From Myroides sp. 1354 (lineage in GTDB: Bacteria > Bacteroidota > Bacteroidia > Flavobacteriales > Flavobacteriaceae), in the NCBI RefSeq assembly GCF_030324495.1, contig NZ_JACAGN010000008.1, positions 84,762-148,761 of the forward strand: a stretch of 64,000 nt of DNA, read 5' to 3'. This document shows positions 7,948-15,729 of this stretch, one piece after another. The notes under the pieces were generated by a model. That model was not told the DNA's origin. It made no database searches and saw only the letters and a list, made by a program, of their open reading frames with translations. The translations under genes were made by a program, and so were the position numbers. Positions within the stretch are counted from its first letter, which is position 1, and each line of letters starts with the position of its first letter.

Positions 7948-8422
7948 TGTTTTTTATCTCAATTGGAATCGATTAACCACTTTCTTTATTCCCAAAGTCT
8001 TGCGAAAAACATTGATACTAACCTTTATCAATAGTGCTGTTTTACCTTTAAAAGCCAATCATATCGCATTTCTAAGTTTTAAAAAGAATACAGAATACAT
8101 TTTAAAACACAATGGACAAGTTGTTTATCTACAAAAAATGCTCAATGATAAATTCGATAAGAATGAAAGACGGATAAAAGTAGACAATGTAAAACCAATT
8201 ATACCGCTTAGGTTGTATTATGTGGAAGATGCTAAACCGTTGTTTTCCTATCATATTGAAGAGGGAAAATCGAAGCATTTTTTTAGAAGTGGACATTATT
8301 ACAATGAATTTGATTTTATCGTATCAATTCCCAATGATCTAATTGAATCTGAATCTCAGATGCAAGCACAAATCAATTACTATAAACTGTTTTCAAAAAA
8401 CTATAAAATTGTAACACAATGA
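7940..8422 (+). CDS. Tail protein of unknown function at the gpI position
   Basis: A 160-residue protein overlapping the gpJ-like gene by eight bases and the next gene by four. Order suggests the partner of gpJ (gpI class), which forms the wedge arm on which fibres sit. The sequence is rich in Phe, Tyr and Lys (FYLNWNRLTTFFIPKVLRK, SFKKNTEYILKHNGQVVYLQKML, FRSGHYYNEFDFIVSIP) and shows no signal peptide or catalytic motif. I do not recognise a named family. Confidence 0.6.
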   Translation: MNNVFYLNWNRLTTFFIPKVLRKTLILTFINSAVLPLKANHIAFLSFKKNTEYILKHNGQVVYLQKMLNDKFDKNERRIKVDNVKPIIPLRLYYVEDAKPLFSYHIEEGKSKHFFRSGHYYNEFDFIVSIPNDLIESESQMQAQINYYKLFSKNYKIVTQ

Positions 8423-9099
8423 AAAAATTAATATTCTCAGGTACTGGGTATCCTGTATCCATAAAAACACTGGAATACCTTCAAGATAATACCCTGAATA
8501 CGGTTGCAGCCTTTACTAAATCAAAAGTAAATTACGAGGTAATTTGGGGGATGAATCTCAATCTAACAAAGACTCGTATCAGTGATGGAGCGTTTGTTTA
8601 TAATGGAGAAATCATCCCTTTTACAGGAGGTGTATTAGGTATAGATCCTACTATAACAATTAATGAGTGGATTGACAGTGATACCTTTAATACTAATCCC
8701 AATTCCTTAACAGCGGTTGAAACATTACCGGCTTATAGTAGTAAGGTAGGGAGTATAGGAACAGGAGGGATTCATACATTTTCAGTCGCTTCATTGAAGC
8801 GATATAAACAACAAGTCGTTATAGATTCTGGGGTAGTTATTCGAACCGAACCAGATGTATGGAAAGGCGTGTTTGATGGAATAATTCATTGTGATCATAA
8901 ACCGTTAACGGAGGATGAATTGGCGAATACAATGATTATTTACACTTTGACGAGACACAACCAAAATACATCCTATTTAAATGGAGCTAGCCATAATTTG
9001 CTCCATCGTTTTTCTGATCATTTTCTTATTAGTGTAAGTATGGCATTAAGTCCTGGGGAATCACCAATGGTACAATGGCAAATAGTAAGATTAAAGTAA
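8419..9099 (+). CDS. Baseplate-associated fibre-anchor-like protein
   Basis: A 226-residue protein whose N-terminus (SGTGYPVSIKTLEYLQDNT) and following segment ISDGAFVYNGEIIPFTGG follow a pattern I recall from tail proteins of Bacteroidota phages: a PlTxxTLxFLQ-like opening, then a 'dGyvyinGEl' beta turn. The rest is beta-rich with Gly/Ser loops (SSKVGSIGTGGIHTF). It probably links baseplate and fibres. It overlaps its predecessor by four bases; the next gene starts two bases after its stop. The family is recalled, not searched. Confidence 0.55.
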   Translation: MKKLIFSGTGYPVSIKTLEYLQDNTLNTVAAFTKSKVNYEVIWGMNLNLTKTRISDGAFVYNGEIIPFTGGVLGIDPTITINEWIDSDTFNTNPNSLTAVETLPAYSSKVGSIGTGGIHTFSVASLKRYKQQVVIDSGVVIRTEPDVWKGVFDGIIHCDHKPLTEDELANTMIIYTLTRHNQNTSYLNGASHNLLHRFSDHFLISVSMALSPGESPMVQWQIVRLK

Positions 9100-9100
9100 G

Positions 9101-9616
9101 ATGAAAAAGCTGAATATAGAGGAGAAATTTGATAATGAAGTAAAACAAAGACTGATTGATAGTCAGTTTATAGCTTCAGAAGAGACGATTGGTGCGGAAG
9201 AGTTTAATGACTTGGTCGCTAAGACAAATGAACTTGTGGAGAGGATGAACAAGCAGAAATCAGTACCTCAAGAAATTGAGGAAATTATCGGAACAGATGC
9301 TCTTCACTTATTCATTGATAGTTCAGCAGGAGAAAGCATAACGGCAGATTATATGCAAACGACACTAACAGCAACAGTAGAACGATATTTTAACGATTAT
9401 AGTGATGAGGTGGTGTCTTGGCAGTGGTTTCGAGAATCAGGAGATTCAGTCGAAGACCGCGATTCCGATGCTATTTGGAGTCAGGGAAAAACAGAGCGAA
9501 TGATTCATCTAACAGAAGAGGATTTTACAGGGAACATTCACCTCAGACCCATCGTATTTGTCTGTCAAGCGATGGTGCACAATCAACGTTTAATTGTTCA
9601 AACAAAGATAGGATAA
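9101..9616 (+). CDS. Tail fibre-region protein of unknown function
   Basis: A 171-residue acidic protein. The first 60 residues look helical and coiled-coil prone (EEFNDLVAKTNELVERMNKQ); the remainder is beta-like, with an Ig-type cadence around VSWQWFRESGDSVEDRDSDAIWSQGKTERMIHLTEEDFTGNIHLRPIVFV, resembling the 'W.rds....D..W....' motif of Ig-like domains in phage fibres. Its stop overlaps the start of the next gene (TAATG). The helical stalk with an Ig-like tip suggests a fibre or linker component. Confidence 0.55.
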   Translation: MKKLNIEEKFDNEVKQRLIDSQFIASEETIGAEEFNDLVAKTNELVERMNKQKSVPQEIEEIIGTDALHLFIDSSAGESITADYMQTTLTATVERYFNDYSDEVVSWQWFRESGDSVEDRDSDAIWSQGKTERMIHLTEEDFTGNIHLRPIVFVCQAMVHNQRLIVQTKIG

Positions 9617-11196
9617 TGAAAAAGGGAGTTTTAAATATAAAAGTAGATTATAGACCACTCAATACGTATAAAAACGCAAAAATAATGAGTGGGAGTACAA
9701 GGCAGAATTACAATGCAAATACGCGTTATTTCGAACCAGATCGAAGGATTGATCCTTATGTTGTATGGGTTGAATGTGGGGTAAATGACGTACATAAGAT
9801 TGTCAGTGGTTTGGTTAATAGTAGTTTAACGGATGTGAGCTGGAAAATATCATCTGCTACGGGCTATCAAGAAATTTTAACCACAGACAAGGAATTCAAG
9901 ATTGGTACTGGCGATGAAAAAGGAAAAATCACCATCTTTAAAAATGTAAGTGATCTTGAACCCGTTACCCTTCTGTTTTCGGCTCGTTTTATCGACGCGA
10001 CAACAAAACGTGTCGTAAATTTTCAAGAGTCATTCAATCTGGTAACCTTGCCTGTTGCTCAAGCGCCAATAGCGATTGAAACAGCTGCACCAGTAGGATA
10101 CAATCTCTTTCCAACGGAAAATAATCAGGGGTTAATTTGCCAGGCGGATTTATACCAAGGCAAAGAAAAGGTACCTGCAGCTTACTGGTGGTACAAAGGA
10201 ACCACCTTACTTACCGAGGCAAATGGATACAAAGGAACTGCCAAAAATCAATTATTTGTACCCGCATCAGCTCTAACAGCAAAGGGAGATATTTTCAAAT
10301 GTGAAGTGGCGGATTGTTCGGAGTATTTCAATGGGTTAGTTCAACAAAAAGTAGAAGCGGATACTGAAGTAATTGAGTGGAGAAACTTATATCAAACTAG
10401 AGGGATGAATATACTCGAAGGCACAAGTAAAAGTTCTACATCAGTTAAATTTGAAGGATGGAATTTATATGCTTATAATTCAAGAAGTGTAGCAAAACCA
10501 AATACTTTTTATACTGCAAGTTATTTTGTTCAAAATTCAGATAAAAATATGACGGTTCGAATTTTTGAAGTTGGGAAAGATGGTATACGAATTAAAGAGA
10601 GTGATAATGGAAATATAATTCCTGCAGGTAGTAAAGGGGTTACTAGAGTGACAGTAAAAACTGGACCAGAGACTTATTTCGTAGAATTTGTTATTCGCAG
10701 AAATACTCCTTTATCAGATACTTCGTTGACTGTATTAGATTTTTCAGAAGCTAAATTAGAAGAAAGTGATATTTTTTCTAATTGGTCACCATCTAAAAAA
10801 GATCTACAAGATTTAACAGATAAAAAAACAGCGCAGTATAAATCAAATACGTCGCTTCCGGAAAACTATCGTCCCAATCCCAAACCAACAAAATTGTATA
10901 CGGACACATTTATGTTGATGAAAAAGTTTCCAAAGTACGAAGAGGAAATTTTGTATCCGACTTCCGTATCGCCTGATTCCACAACAGTCCAAGTGGAAAT
11001 GGTTTTAAATACGAGTGATGGTATTATCAAACAACCCGAGCGTTTCTTTTCTGTAGGATGGCTCAAACAAGCCAATGGAACCTTTAAATACAAAGGGTTT
11101 AAAGTGAAAATTGCCATTGCAGATATTAAAGCATTAAATGAGGCAAACAAACAATTGGACTACGAATTAAGAGAGGATTTAACATTAAAAGCATAA
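9616..11196 (+). CDS. Modular tail fibre with Ig-like and carbohydrate-binding-like modules
   Basis: A protein of about 526 residues when started at ATG 9616, which overlaps the previous stop (TAATG); the longer open frame from 9418 merely runs inside the upstream gene. Modules in order are: an N-terminal beta domain (about residues 1-150); an Ig-like domain (about 150-250, with AAYWWYKGTTLLTEANGY and FKCEVAD); an AT-rich carbohydrate-binding-like module (about 255-405, ending KLEESDIFSNWSPSKKDLQ, a cadence typical of jelly-roll modules in phage fibres); and a C-terminal domain (about 410-526). It probably contributes to receptor binding. No protease or hydrolase site was seen. Confidence 0.6.
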   Translation: MKKGVLNIKVDYRPLNTYKNAKIMSGSTRQNYNANTRYFEPDRRIDPYVVWVECGVNDVHKIVSGLVNSSLTDVSWKISSATGYQEILTTDKEFKIGTGDEKGKITIFKNVSDLEPVTLLFSARFIDATTKRVVNFQESFNLVTLPVAQAPIAIETAAPVGYNLFPTENNQGLICQADLYQGKEKVPAAYWWYKGTTLLTEANGYKGTAKNQLFVPASALTAKGDIFKCEVADCSEYFNGLVQQKVEADTEVIEWRNLYQTRGMNILEGTSKSSTSVKFEGWNLYAYNSRSVAKPNTFYTASYFVQNSDKNMTVRIFEVGKDGIRIKESDNGNIIPAGSKGVTRVTVKTGPETYFVEFVIRRNTPLSDTSLTVLDFSEAKLEESDIFSNWSPSKKDLQDLTDKKTAQYKSNTSLPENYRPNPKPTKLYTDTFMLMKKFPKYEEEILYPTSVSPDSTTVQVEMVLNTSDGIIKQPERFFSVGWLKQANGTFKYKGFKVKIAIADIKALNEANKQLDYELREDLTLKA

Positions 11197-11199
11197 GAC

Positions 11200-11403
11200 G
11201 TGATTTACATTATAATGAAGGAAGCTCAGGCTTTAGCAAAGGGAATAATTCCTGAAGGTCACTATTTTCCAACAAATGATGAACAAGTGATTTTTAAAAA
11301 AGATCTATTGACCATTCACAGTCAGCAAGGACATAGCATTGATTTTGAATATGAAGAATTAGAAACGGCGCAAGCAATAAATAAAATTGACACATGGAAA
11401 TAG
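11200..11403 (+). CDS. Small protein in the fibre cassette
   Basis: A 67-residue protein if started at GTG 11200; an in-frame ATG at 11215 gives 62 residues. It contains KEAQALAKGIIPEGHYFPTNDEQVIFKKDLLTIHSQQGHSIDFEYEE and ends in an acidic-to-mixed tail. It overlaps the next gene by ten bases. It lies between two large fibre genes, so a fibre assembly chaperone or connector is plausible, but nothing in the sequence identifies it. Confidence 0.5.
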   Translation: MIYIIMKEAQALAKGIIPEGHYFPTNDEQVIFKKDLLTIHSQQGHSIDFEYEELETAQAINKIDTWK

Positions 11404-12434
11404 TAAGAGGATCGAGAACAATTAAATTGGGGAAAAAAGGAGATACCATCTCCAGTTCGTTAATTGCAGATAAACCATTGGTAGCCAAATACCAAAATAA
11501 TGTAGCCGTTGGAAGTTGGGCAAATGCAGCTGAAAATCGTATCGTTTACGCACAAGTGTTAACCTCATTGACCAATACTCCACTTTCAACGACACAGTTA
11601 ACTGCTGTAGTTTGGAAATTTAATGGGCAAGTCATCGCCAATACGGATGCGCGATTTGAAAAGACAACCTATAGTATTGGATCAATTCAAGTACCGGCAT
11701 TGAAAATTAAAGCAGACATTATGAATGGGATTGATACGACAAGTTCAATCGAATTCAATGCTAATGCGTATACAGGTGGATACACCACGGCAATCACTGC
11801 CCTTATCAATGTGATGAAGGAGAATATTAGCGTCAACACCTATAGCGCCTATATTATTGATGCTAATGGACGTGGGGCTACTATTACAACAACCTATCCA
11901 ACGGTTGCCTTAAAGGCAATATTAGAAAAGGGAGGTATTGCCTTAACAACGGGAATTACCTATCAATGGTATAAATCAACCTTAGATGAATCGCTGGATT
12001 TAGCGAATGATAGTGTTGCTGATAATCGCATGTTGTTACCTGGAAAAACAGCCCAAACGTTGACCTTAACGGCGGCGGATATTCAAACGTATGATACCTA
12101 TTTGGTTGATATTTTTGAAAGTGGACAATTGGTGAAAACGGCGATGATGTCAGTACGTGATGAAACGGATTCGTTGGAGTTAATGTACAATGTGGAAGGA
12201 ATTGAAGATGATTTGCAACCAGGAGGATCTATTAAATATACTCCTAAAGTAGTATACAGAGGAACCACAACGCCAGCTTCAGGTGTATGGACTTACAAAT
12301 ACCAAAAAATCAAACTCAATGGAACAAACGTAGGGGCTCAAACAACAGGAGCTTCATTAACCATCCGATATGCAGATATTGAAGCTGCAGCAGTGGATGA
12401 AATAAGCGTGCTATTTGAGGCAACTGAAAATTAA
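11394..12434 (+). CDS. Tail fibre-region protein with Ig-like domains
   Basis: A 346-residue Thr/Ala/Val-rich beta protein. The N-terminus (MEIVRGSRTIKLGKKG) shares the motif V-x-GSRTI-x-L with the next gene product. Ig-like repeats are visible: TTQLTAVVWKFNGQVIANTD, then GITYQWYKSTLDES with the LTLTAADIQTYDTYLVDIF ending, and a third near VVYRGTTTPASGVWTYKYQKIKLNG. Such domains usually decorate fibres or bind the cell surface weakly. It has no signal peptide. The next gene starts five bases after its stop. Confidence 0.6.
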   Translation: MEIVRGSRTIKLGKKGDTISSSLIADKPLVAKYQNNVAVGSWANAAENRIVYAQVLTSLTNTPLSTTQLTAVVWKFNGQVIANTDARFEKTTYSIGSIQVPALKIKADIMNGIDTTSSIEFNANAYTGGYTTAITALINVMKENISVNTYSAYIIDANGRGATITTTYPTVALKAILEKGGIALTTGITYQWYKSTLDESLDLANDSVADNRMLLPGKTAQTLTLTAADIQTYDTYLVDIFESGQLVKTAMMSVRDETDSLELMYNVEGIEDDLQPGGSIKYTPKVVYRGTTTPASGVWTYKYQKIKLNGTNVGAQTTGASLTIRYADIEAAAVDEISVLFEATEN

Positions 12435-12439
12435 AACAT

Positions 12440-13522
12440 ATGGGACAAGTTAATGGATCTAGAACAATACGGCTAAGAGAGCGCATCAAATCGGTGCGCA
12501 TTCAAGCTACGGCAACGCAGTTTCAAAACAATACGCCTTCTACCATTACATTAAAGGCAATACCCTATAATTTTACTGCTGTAAGTTATGCTTGGTATAA
12601 AGGAACGGGAACGACTGTGGTTGGAACGAATCAAAATTTTATTGTAGCCAATACGCAAGTTACAACAGTAGAAACCTATCGCGTAGTGGTGAAAAACAAC
12701 CAAAATCAAGAATATGAAGATGTAATTTCTATTTCTAAAGTTGTAGATGGTCCTCAAGGACGTCCAGGTCAACTACCTATTCAACGTGAATGGGTGGCTG
12801 GTGATGCCTATCGAAACAATGATGAAGTGGTTGATTACATCTATCATCGTGCAACAGATAGTTGGTGGAAGCTAAAATCTGGTTACAACAATGTAACTGC
12901 TCAAATCAATCCAACGAATGAATTCATCCGATTGAACTCGATGGAGCAATTAGCGGTTAATTTGTTGATTGTAGAAAATGCAAATATCGCTGGCTTTGTT
13001 TTTAAAGATCAACAAATGGTTTCTCAATCGCCTACTCCCGCCAATCCCAATCTTGTTCTTGATGGCGTTAATGGACAGCTTAAAGCGATGAAAGGACAAA
13101 TCGGAGAATTCAATATTAATGAAGGACTGGAATACAATAAGCAAGGATTTAGGATTGTAGGTCTGCAAGCAAAGGCTTATCAAAAATTTTTTAGATTTGA
13201 TAGAGATGGACTTAAATTAATTAATGATGATTGGTATAATGGAATGTTCTGTTCTGAAAATGAAAGTGGTTTTATGCAGTGTAATATTGGTAATAATCAC
13301 AATGTTCGATATGAAATTGAAACCGGTGGGGTTGATTACTACATGAAAATATTTGGTACTGGAAAATATCGAAATGAGACTTATAAGGCTGCTTTATGGA
13401 TTCAAGCGGTTGCCCATGCTGTAGATGCTATTTTAATTGAGAGAGGGGGCATGACCATAAAAAACGGAGATTTAAATATAAAAAATGGAGTACTCAGAGT
13501 AAATGGAAGAATAATAAGTTAG
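12440..13522 (+). CDS. Tail tip / receptor-binding fibre protein
   Basis: A 360-residue protein and the last gene of the tail cluster. It opens with MGQVNGSRTIRLRERI (GSRTI motif shared with its neighbour), continues with an Ig-like segment (VSYAWYKGTGTTVVGTNQNFIVANTQVTTVETYRVVVKNN), a short collagen-like hinge (DGPQGRPGQ) and a cellulose-binding-like turn (REWVAGDAYRNNDEVV). It then moves into a NIAGFVFKDQQMVSQSP / VLDGVNGQLKAMKGQIGEF section typical of fibre shafts, and a variable-looking AT-rich C-terminal head (13,170-13,522) ending in the repeat TIKNGDLNIKNGVLRVNGRI. Position and architecture point to receptor recognition. Confidence 0.62.
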   Translation: MGQVNGSRTIRLRERIKSVRIQATATQFQNNTPSTITLKAIPYNFTAVSYAWYKGTGTTVVGTNQNFIVANTQVTTVETYRVVVKNNQNQEYEDVISISKVVDGPQGRPGQLPIQREWVAGDAYRNNDEVVDYIYHRATDSWWKLKSGYNNVTAQINPTNEFIRLNSMEQLAVNLLIVENANIAGFVFKDQQMVSQSPTPANPNLVLDGVNGQLKAMKGQIGEFNINEGLEYNKQGFRIVGLQAKAYQKFFRFDRDGLKLINDDWYNGMFCSENESGFMQCNIGNNHNVRYEIETGGVDYYMKIFGTGKYRNETYKAALWIQAVAHAVDAILIERGGMTIKNGDLNIKNGVLRVNGRIIS

Positions 13523-13650
13523 TATAGAGTATTTAATTGATATTAGAATGAATATACAGATTATGTTTTAAGGTATTAAGGTCTGTTGTGCTTGATTATT
13601 TATTAGAATCAACGAACATTAATAATTAAAAAAAGATAGCATTGTATATA

Positions 13651-13690
13651 AAAACACATAAATTAAATTTTATGTGTTTTTTATTTTTTA
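13651..13690 (+). terminator. Terminator at the right end of the tail cluster
   Basis: AAAACACATAAA and TTTATGTGTTTT form a perfect 12-bp stem with a 6-base loop, followed by TTATTTTTTA. It closes the tail transcript. The 282 bases between the last tail gene and the next gene hold no other coding sequence; two ATTAGAAT copies near 13,541 and 13,602 are the only repeat noticed. Confidence 0.85.
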
Positions 13691-13763
13691 GATAAAATAA
13701 TAATCACTTCTGATTTTTTTTAAAATAACTTCTAAACAGAAAACAACCCAAAAATTTATGTCT

Positions 13764-13771
13764 TACCTTAG
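13764..13771 (+). promoter_or_regulatory. Bacteroidota-type -7 promoter element (TACCTTAG)
   Basis: TACCTTAG is close to the TAnnTTTG consensus and lies 33 bases before the ATG at 13,805. A clear -33 TTTG is not visible; upstream sequence is A/T-rich. It likely serves the first non-phage gene. Confidence 0.4.
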
Positions 13772-13804
13772 CAAAAGGGAAAAAAAGAATTAAAACAAGG
13801 GGGT

Positions 13805-14299
13805 ATGTCGGTAGAAAATGTTGGAATACAGGATTTTATTGAGAATTATAAGGCAACGGATCGCGATTGGTTGGAATTAAAATGGAATGGAAAATTCGGT
13901 GCGAAGTTCAAAGATGAGAATTACATCTTTAGGCAACAGATTGCAAACATCGTTTGCGATCAGATTCACACGGTGAATCTCGATTTGATACGAGACTTAT
14001 TTATTGAATTAGGTAAAGCAGCTCAGGTGAGCTTTTCCGTTTTTAAAAACTACCATATTTTAGCCCAAGAACTCTTAGAACGCGGAGGTAAACACTATCT
14101 TTTTGATTACATCTGTGCGGCGCATATTTCCTTTGATACCTTTTTGAGTACAGCTAATATTCAACTTTCACCAGAGCGAACAGATGAAATACTATCCCAT
14201 TTCGATTTCTTGAAGCAAACGGAATCTGATCCTCAAGTACAAAAAATGTTGACGGATCACATCCGCAGTCGTTTCGTAAGCCTACAAGAACTGAGTTAG
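13805..14299 (+). CDS. Conserved-looking protein of unknown function next to the tail cluster
   Basis: A 164-residue soluble helical protein, with no signal peptide or membrane segment. Recognisable stretches are DWLELKWNGKFGAKFKDENYIFRQQIANIVCDQI and KHYLFDYICAAHISFDTFLST. It has its own promoter-like element and a terminator behind the preceding gene, so it is not part of the tail operon. It converges with the DUF445 gene and shares 18 bases with its 3' end. I do not recognise a family; it looks chromosomal because its codon use and GC resemble the genes that follow. Confidence 0.65.
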   Translation: MSVENVGIQDFIENYKATDRDWLELKWNGKFGAKFKDENYIFRQQIANIVCDQIHTVNLDLIRDLFIELGKAAQVSFSVFKNYHILAQELLERGGKHYLFDYICAAHISFDTFLSTANIQLSPERTDEILSHFDFLKQTESDPQVQKMLTDHIRSRFVSLQELS

Positions 14300-15502
14300 G
14301 CAGTAAATCAATAAACCCACTAAGGTGCCGTTAATTCGGATAAATTGCAAATCTTTACCCACTTCGAGTTCGAGTTTATCGCTGAGTTCTCGACCATCCC
14401 ATTGATCCACCGTATTGCGAATCAAGGTACTTACTTCCTGTGTATTGCGTAAAGCTAATCGATAGAGCGTTACCTGTGTCCATTGATTAAGGCGCTCTTG
14501 TAAATCTGTATCTTGTTCCAACTGTTGACCAAGGGATTGAATGGAATTTTTGATATAAATGCGCAAAGTAGAGTTTTCTTCTTGCAGTTGATCAAGTAAC
14601 GTTTTTTTAGAGGTTTGCCAAAAATCAGTGAGGTATTGATGGATGACTTCTGCTGTTACAAATTGATGAAGCAAGTCGTGTAATTTTGCTTTCCAAGTGG
14701 GAGAAGTAGCTATTTCTTGGATAAGTTGTGTTAACTGTAAGGTAACTTCTTCTCTTACTTTATGCTGTTCATTGGTCTGAATATCCTCCAAGAAAGCGTG
14801 TAGTCCTTTAATTAATTGATTGGTAACCGTTTTGCCACCCACTAATCCCAACAGTGGTTTTTTCTCCACAATTTGATTGTAAATTTCCTCCCGATGATTG
14901 TCAATGTATACTTGGATTTTAGGGAGAACTAAAGTAATGAGTCGATTGTGCTCATTTTGTTCTACCGCATAGTGAATCCCTTGTGCAAGCAACTGTTGAG
15001 TATTGATTTGATCGATGCCTTGTTGGGCTTTTTGGGTTAGAAAATCGATGATTCGTTTTTCATCTAAATCTTTAACAATCGATTGAAGTAGAAAAATGAG
15101 CTCTCGCTCTAGGAGTAGTTGATTTTTGGGTTGATTCAACCAAGTAGATAGAAAATGAGCGAGTTGAAGCTTGTCAATATAAGGACGTATGGTAGCAGGG
15201 GTAAGAAAATTATCCGTTACAAAAGAACCGAGATTATCGCCAATGTCATTTTTCTTGTTTTCAATTAGATTCGTATGAGGGATTTTAATCCCCATCGGAT
15301 GTTTAAACAAAGCGGTAACGGCAAACCAATCCGCTAAAGCACCCACCATTGCTGCTTCAGAAAAAGCTTTGACATAGCCCATCCAACTGGCTGGATTGTG
15401 TTTCAGTGCATATACCATCCCAAGGTAAATCCCGGCCATGAGTAAAAACAATCCAGTGGCAATTCGCTTGTGTAGTTGAAGTTGAGCTTTTTTATCTGTC
15501 AT
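14282..15502 (-). CDS. DUF445 family membrane protein
   Basis: A 406-residue protein of the DUF445 (YjiN-like) family. The signature is clear: an N-terminal membrane helix (GLFLLMAGIYLGMVYALKH), then AFSEAAMVGALADWFAVTALFKHPMG, followed by PHTNLIENKKNDIGDNLGSFVTDNFL. A long helical, charged middle follows (about residues 120-370), and a second membrane helix sits at the C-terminus (INGTLVGLLIYCLTQFL). Two membrane anchors with a large helical body are typical. Function is unknown across the family; structural and envelope roles have been suggested. It is transcribed on the minus strand and starts within a GTTATCAG repeat. Confidence 0.9.
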   Translation of the reverse strand: MTDKKAQLQLHKRIATGLFLLMAGIYLGMVYALKHNPASWMGYVKAFSEAAMVGALADWFAVTALFKHPMGIKIPHTNLIENKKNDIGDNLGSFVTDNFLTPATIRPYIDKLQLAHFLSTWLNQPKNQLLLERELIFLLQSIVKDLDEKRIIDFLTQKAQQGIDQINTQQLLAQGIHYAVEQNEHNRLITLVLPKIQVYIDNHREEIYNQIVEKKPLLGLVGGKTVTNQLIKGLHAFLEDIQTNEQHKVREEVTLQLTQLIQEIATSPTWKAKLHDLLHQFVTAEVIHQYLTDFWQTSKKTLLDQLQEENSTLRIYIKNSIQSLGQQLEQDTDLQERLNQWTQVTLYRLALRNTQEVSTLIRNTVDQWDGRELSDKLELEVGKDLQFIRINGTLVGLLIYCLTQFL

Positions 15503-15532
15503 TATCAGTTATGAGTTATCAGTTATCAGTTG
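15502..15532. repeat. GTTATCAG/GTTATGAG tandem repeat (locus A, part 1)
   Basis: Degenerate 7-8-base units (TTATCAGTTATGAGTTATC, then AGTTATCAGTTG) abut the start codon of the minus-strand DUF445 gene. The same motif occurs at 22,213 and 28,954, each followed by a CAAAC-rich repeat. Confidence 0.8.
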
Positions 15533-15611
15533 AACATCCCTAAATACGGTTGACCGTTTTTTAAACATGATTTAGTACTAAAGATATGATTTTTCTAATG
15601 AAGAAATCCTT

Positions 15612-15718
15612 CAACAAACGACAAACAACTCACAAACAACTCACAAACAACTCACAACAAACAACAAACAACAAACAACAAACAACTCACAACTCACAAC
15701 TCACAACTCACAACCAAC
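15612..15718. repeat. CAAAC/CAACTCA simple repeats (locus A, part 2)
   Basis: Three ACAAACAACTC units, then about four CAAACAA units, then four CAACTCA units. The region is low complexity and lies between the 3' end of the RluA-family gene and the 5' end of the DUF445 gene. An open frame of 73 codons through it (15,586-15,807) encodes only a Gln/Thr/Asn/His repeat and is not a gene. Confidence 0.85.
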
Positions 15719-15729
15719 GACAATCACGC

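Noticed and set aside
9418..9615. 66-residue upstream extension of the fibre ORF
   Set aside because: It lies wholly inside the preceding gene in another frame; ATG 9616 overlaps the upstream stop (TAATG) and is the natural start.
11294..13183. Minus-strand open frames within the fibre genes
   Set aside because: They are low-information shadows of the + strand genes with no start signals and no coding pattern.
12440..13522. Diversity-generating retroelement target
   Set aside because: No reverse transcriptase, template repeat or A-rich mutated codon pattern was visible in the window.
2..13522. Type VI secretion or extracellular injection system (PVC-like)
   Set aside because: No ClpV/AAA ATPase, VgrG/PAAR or TssJKLM-type genes are seen; order fits P2/Mu-type phage tails. 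An unseen left part could still change the tailocin/prophage decision.
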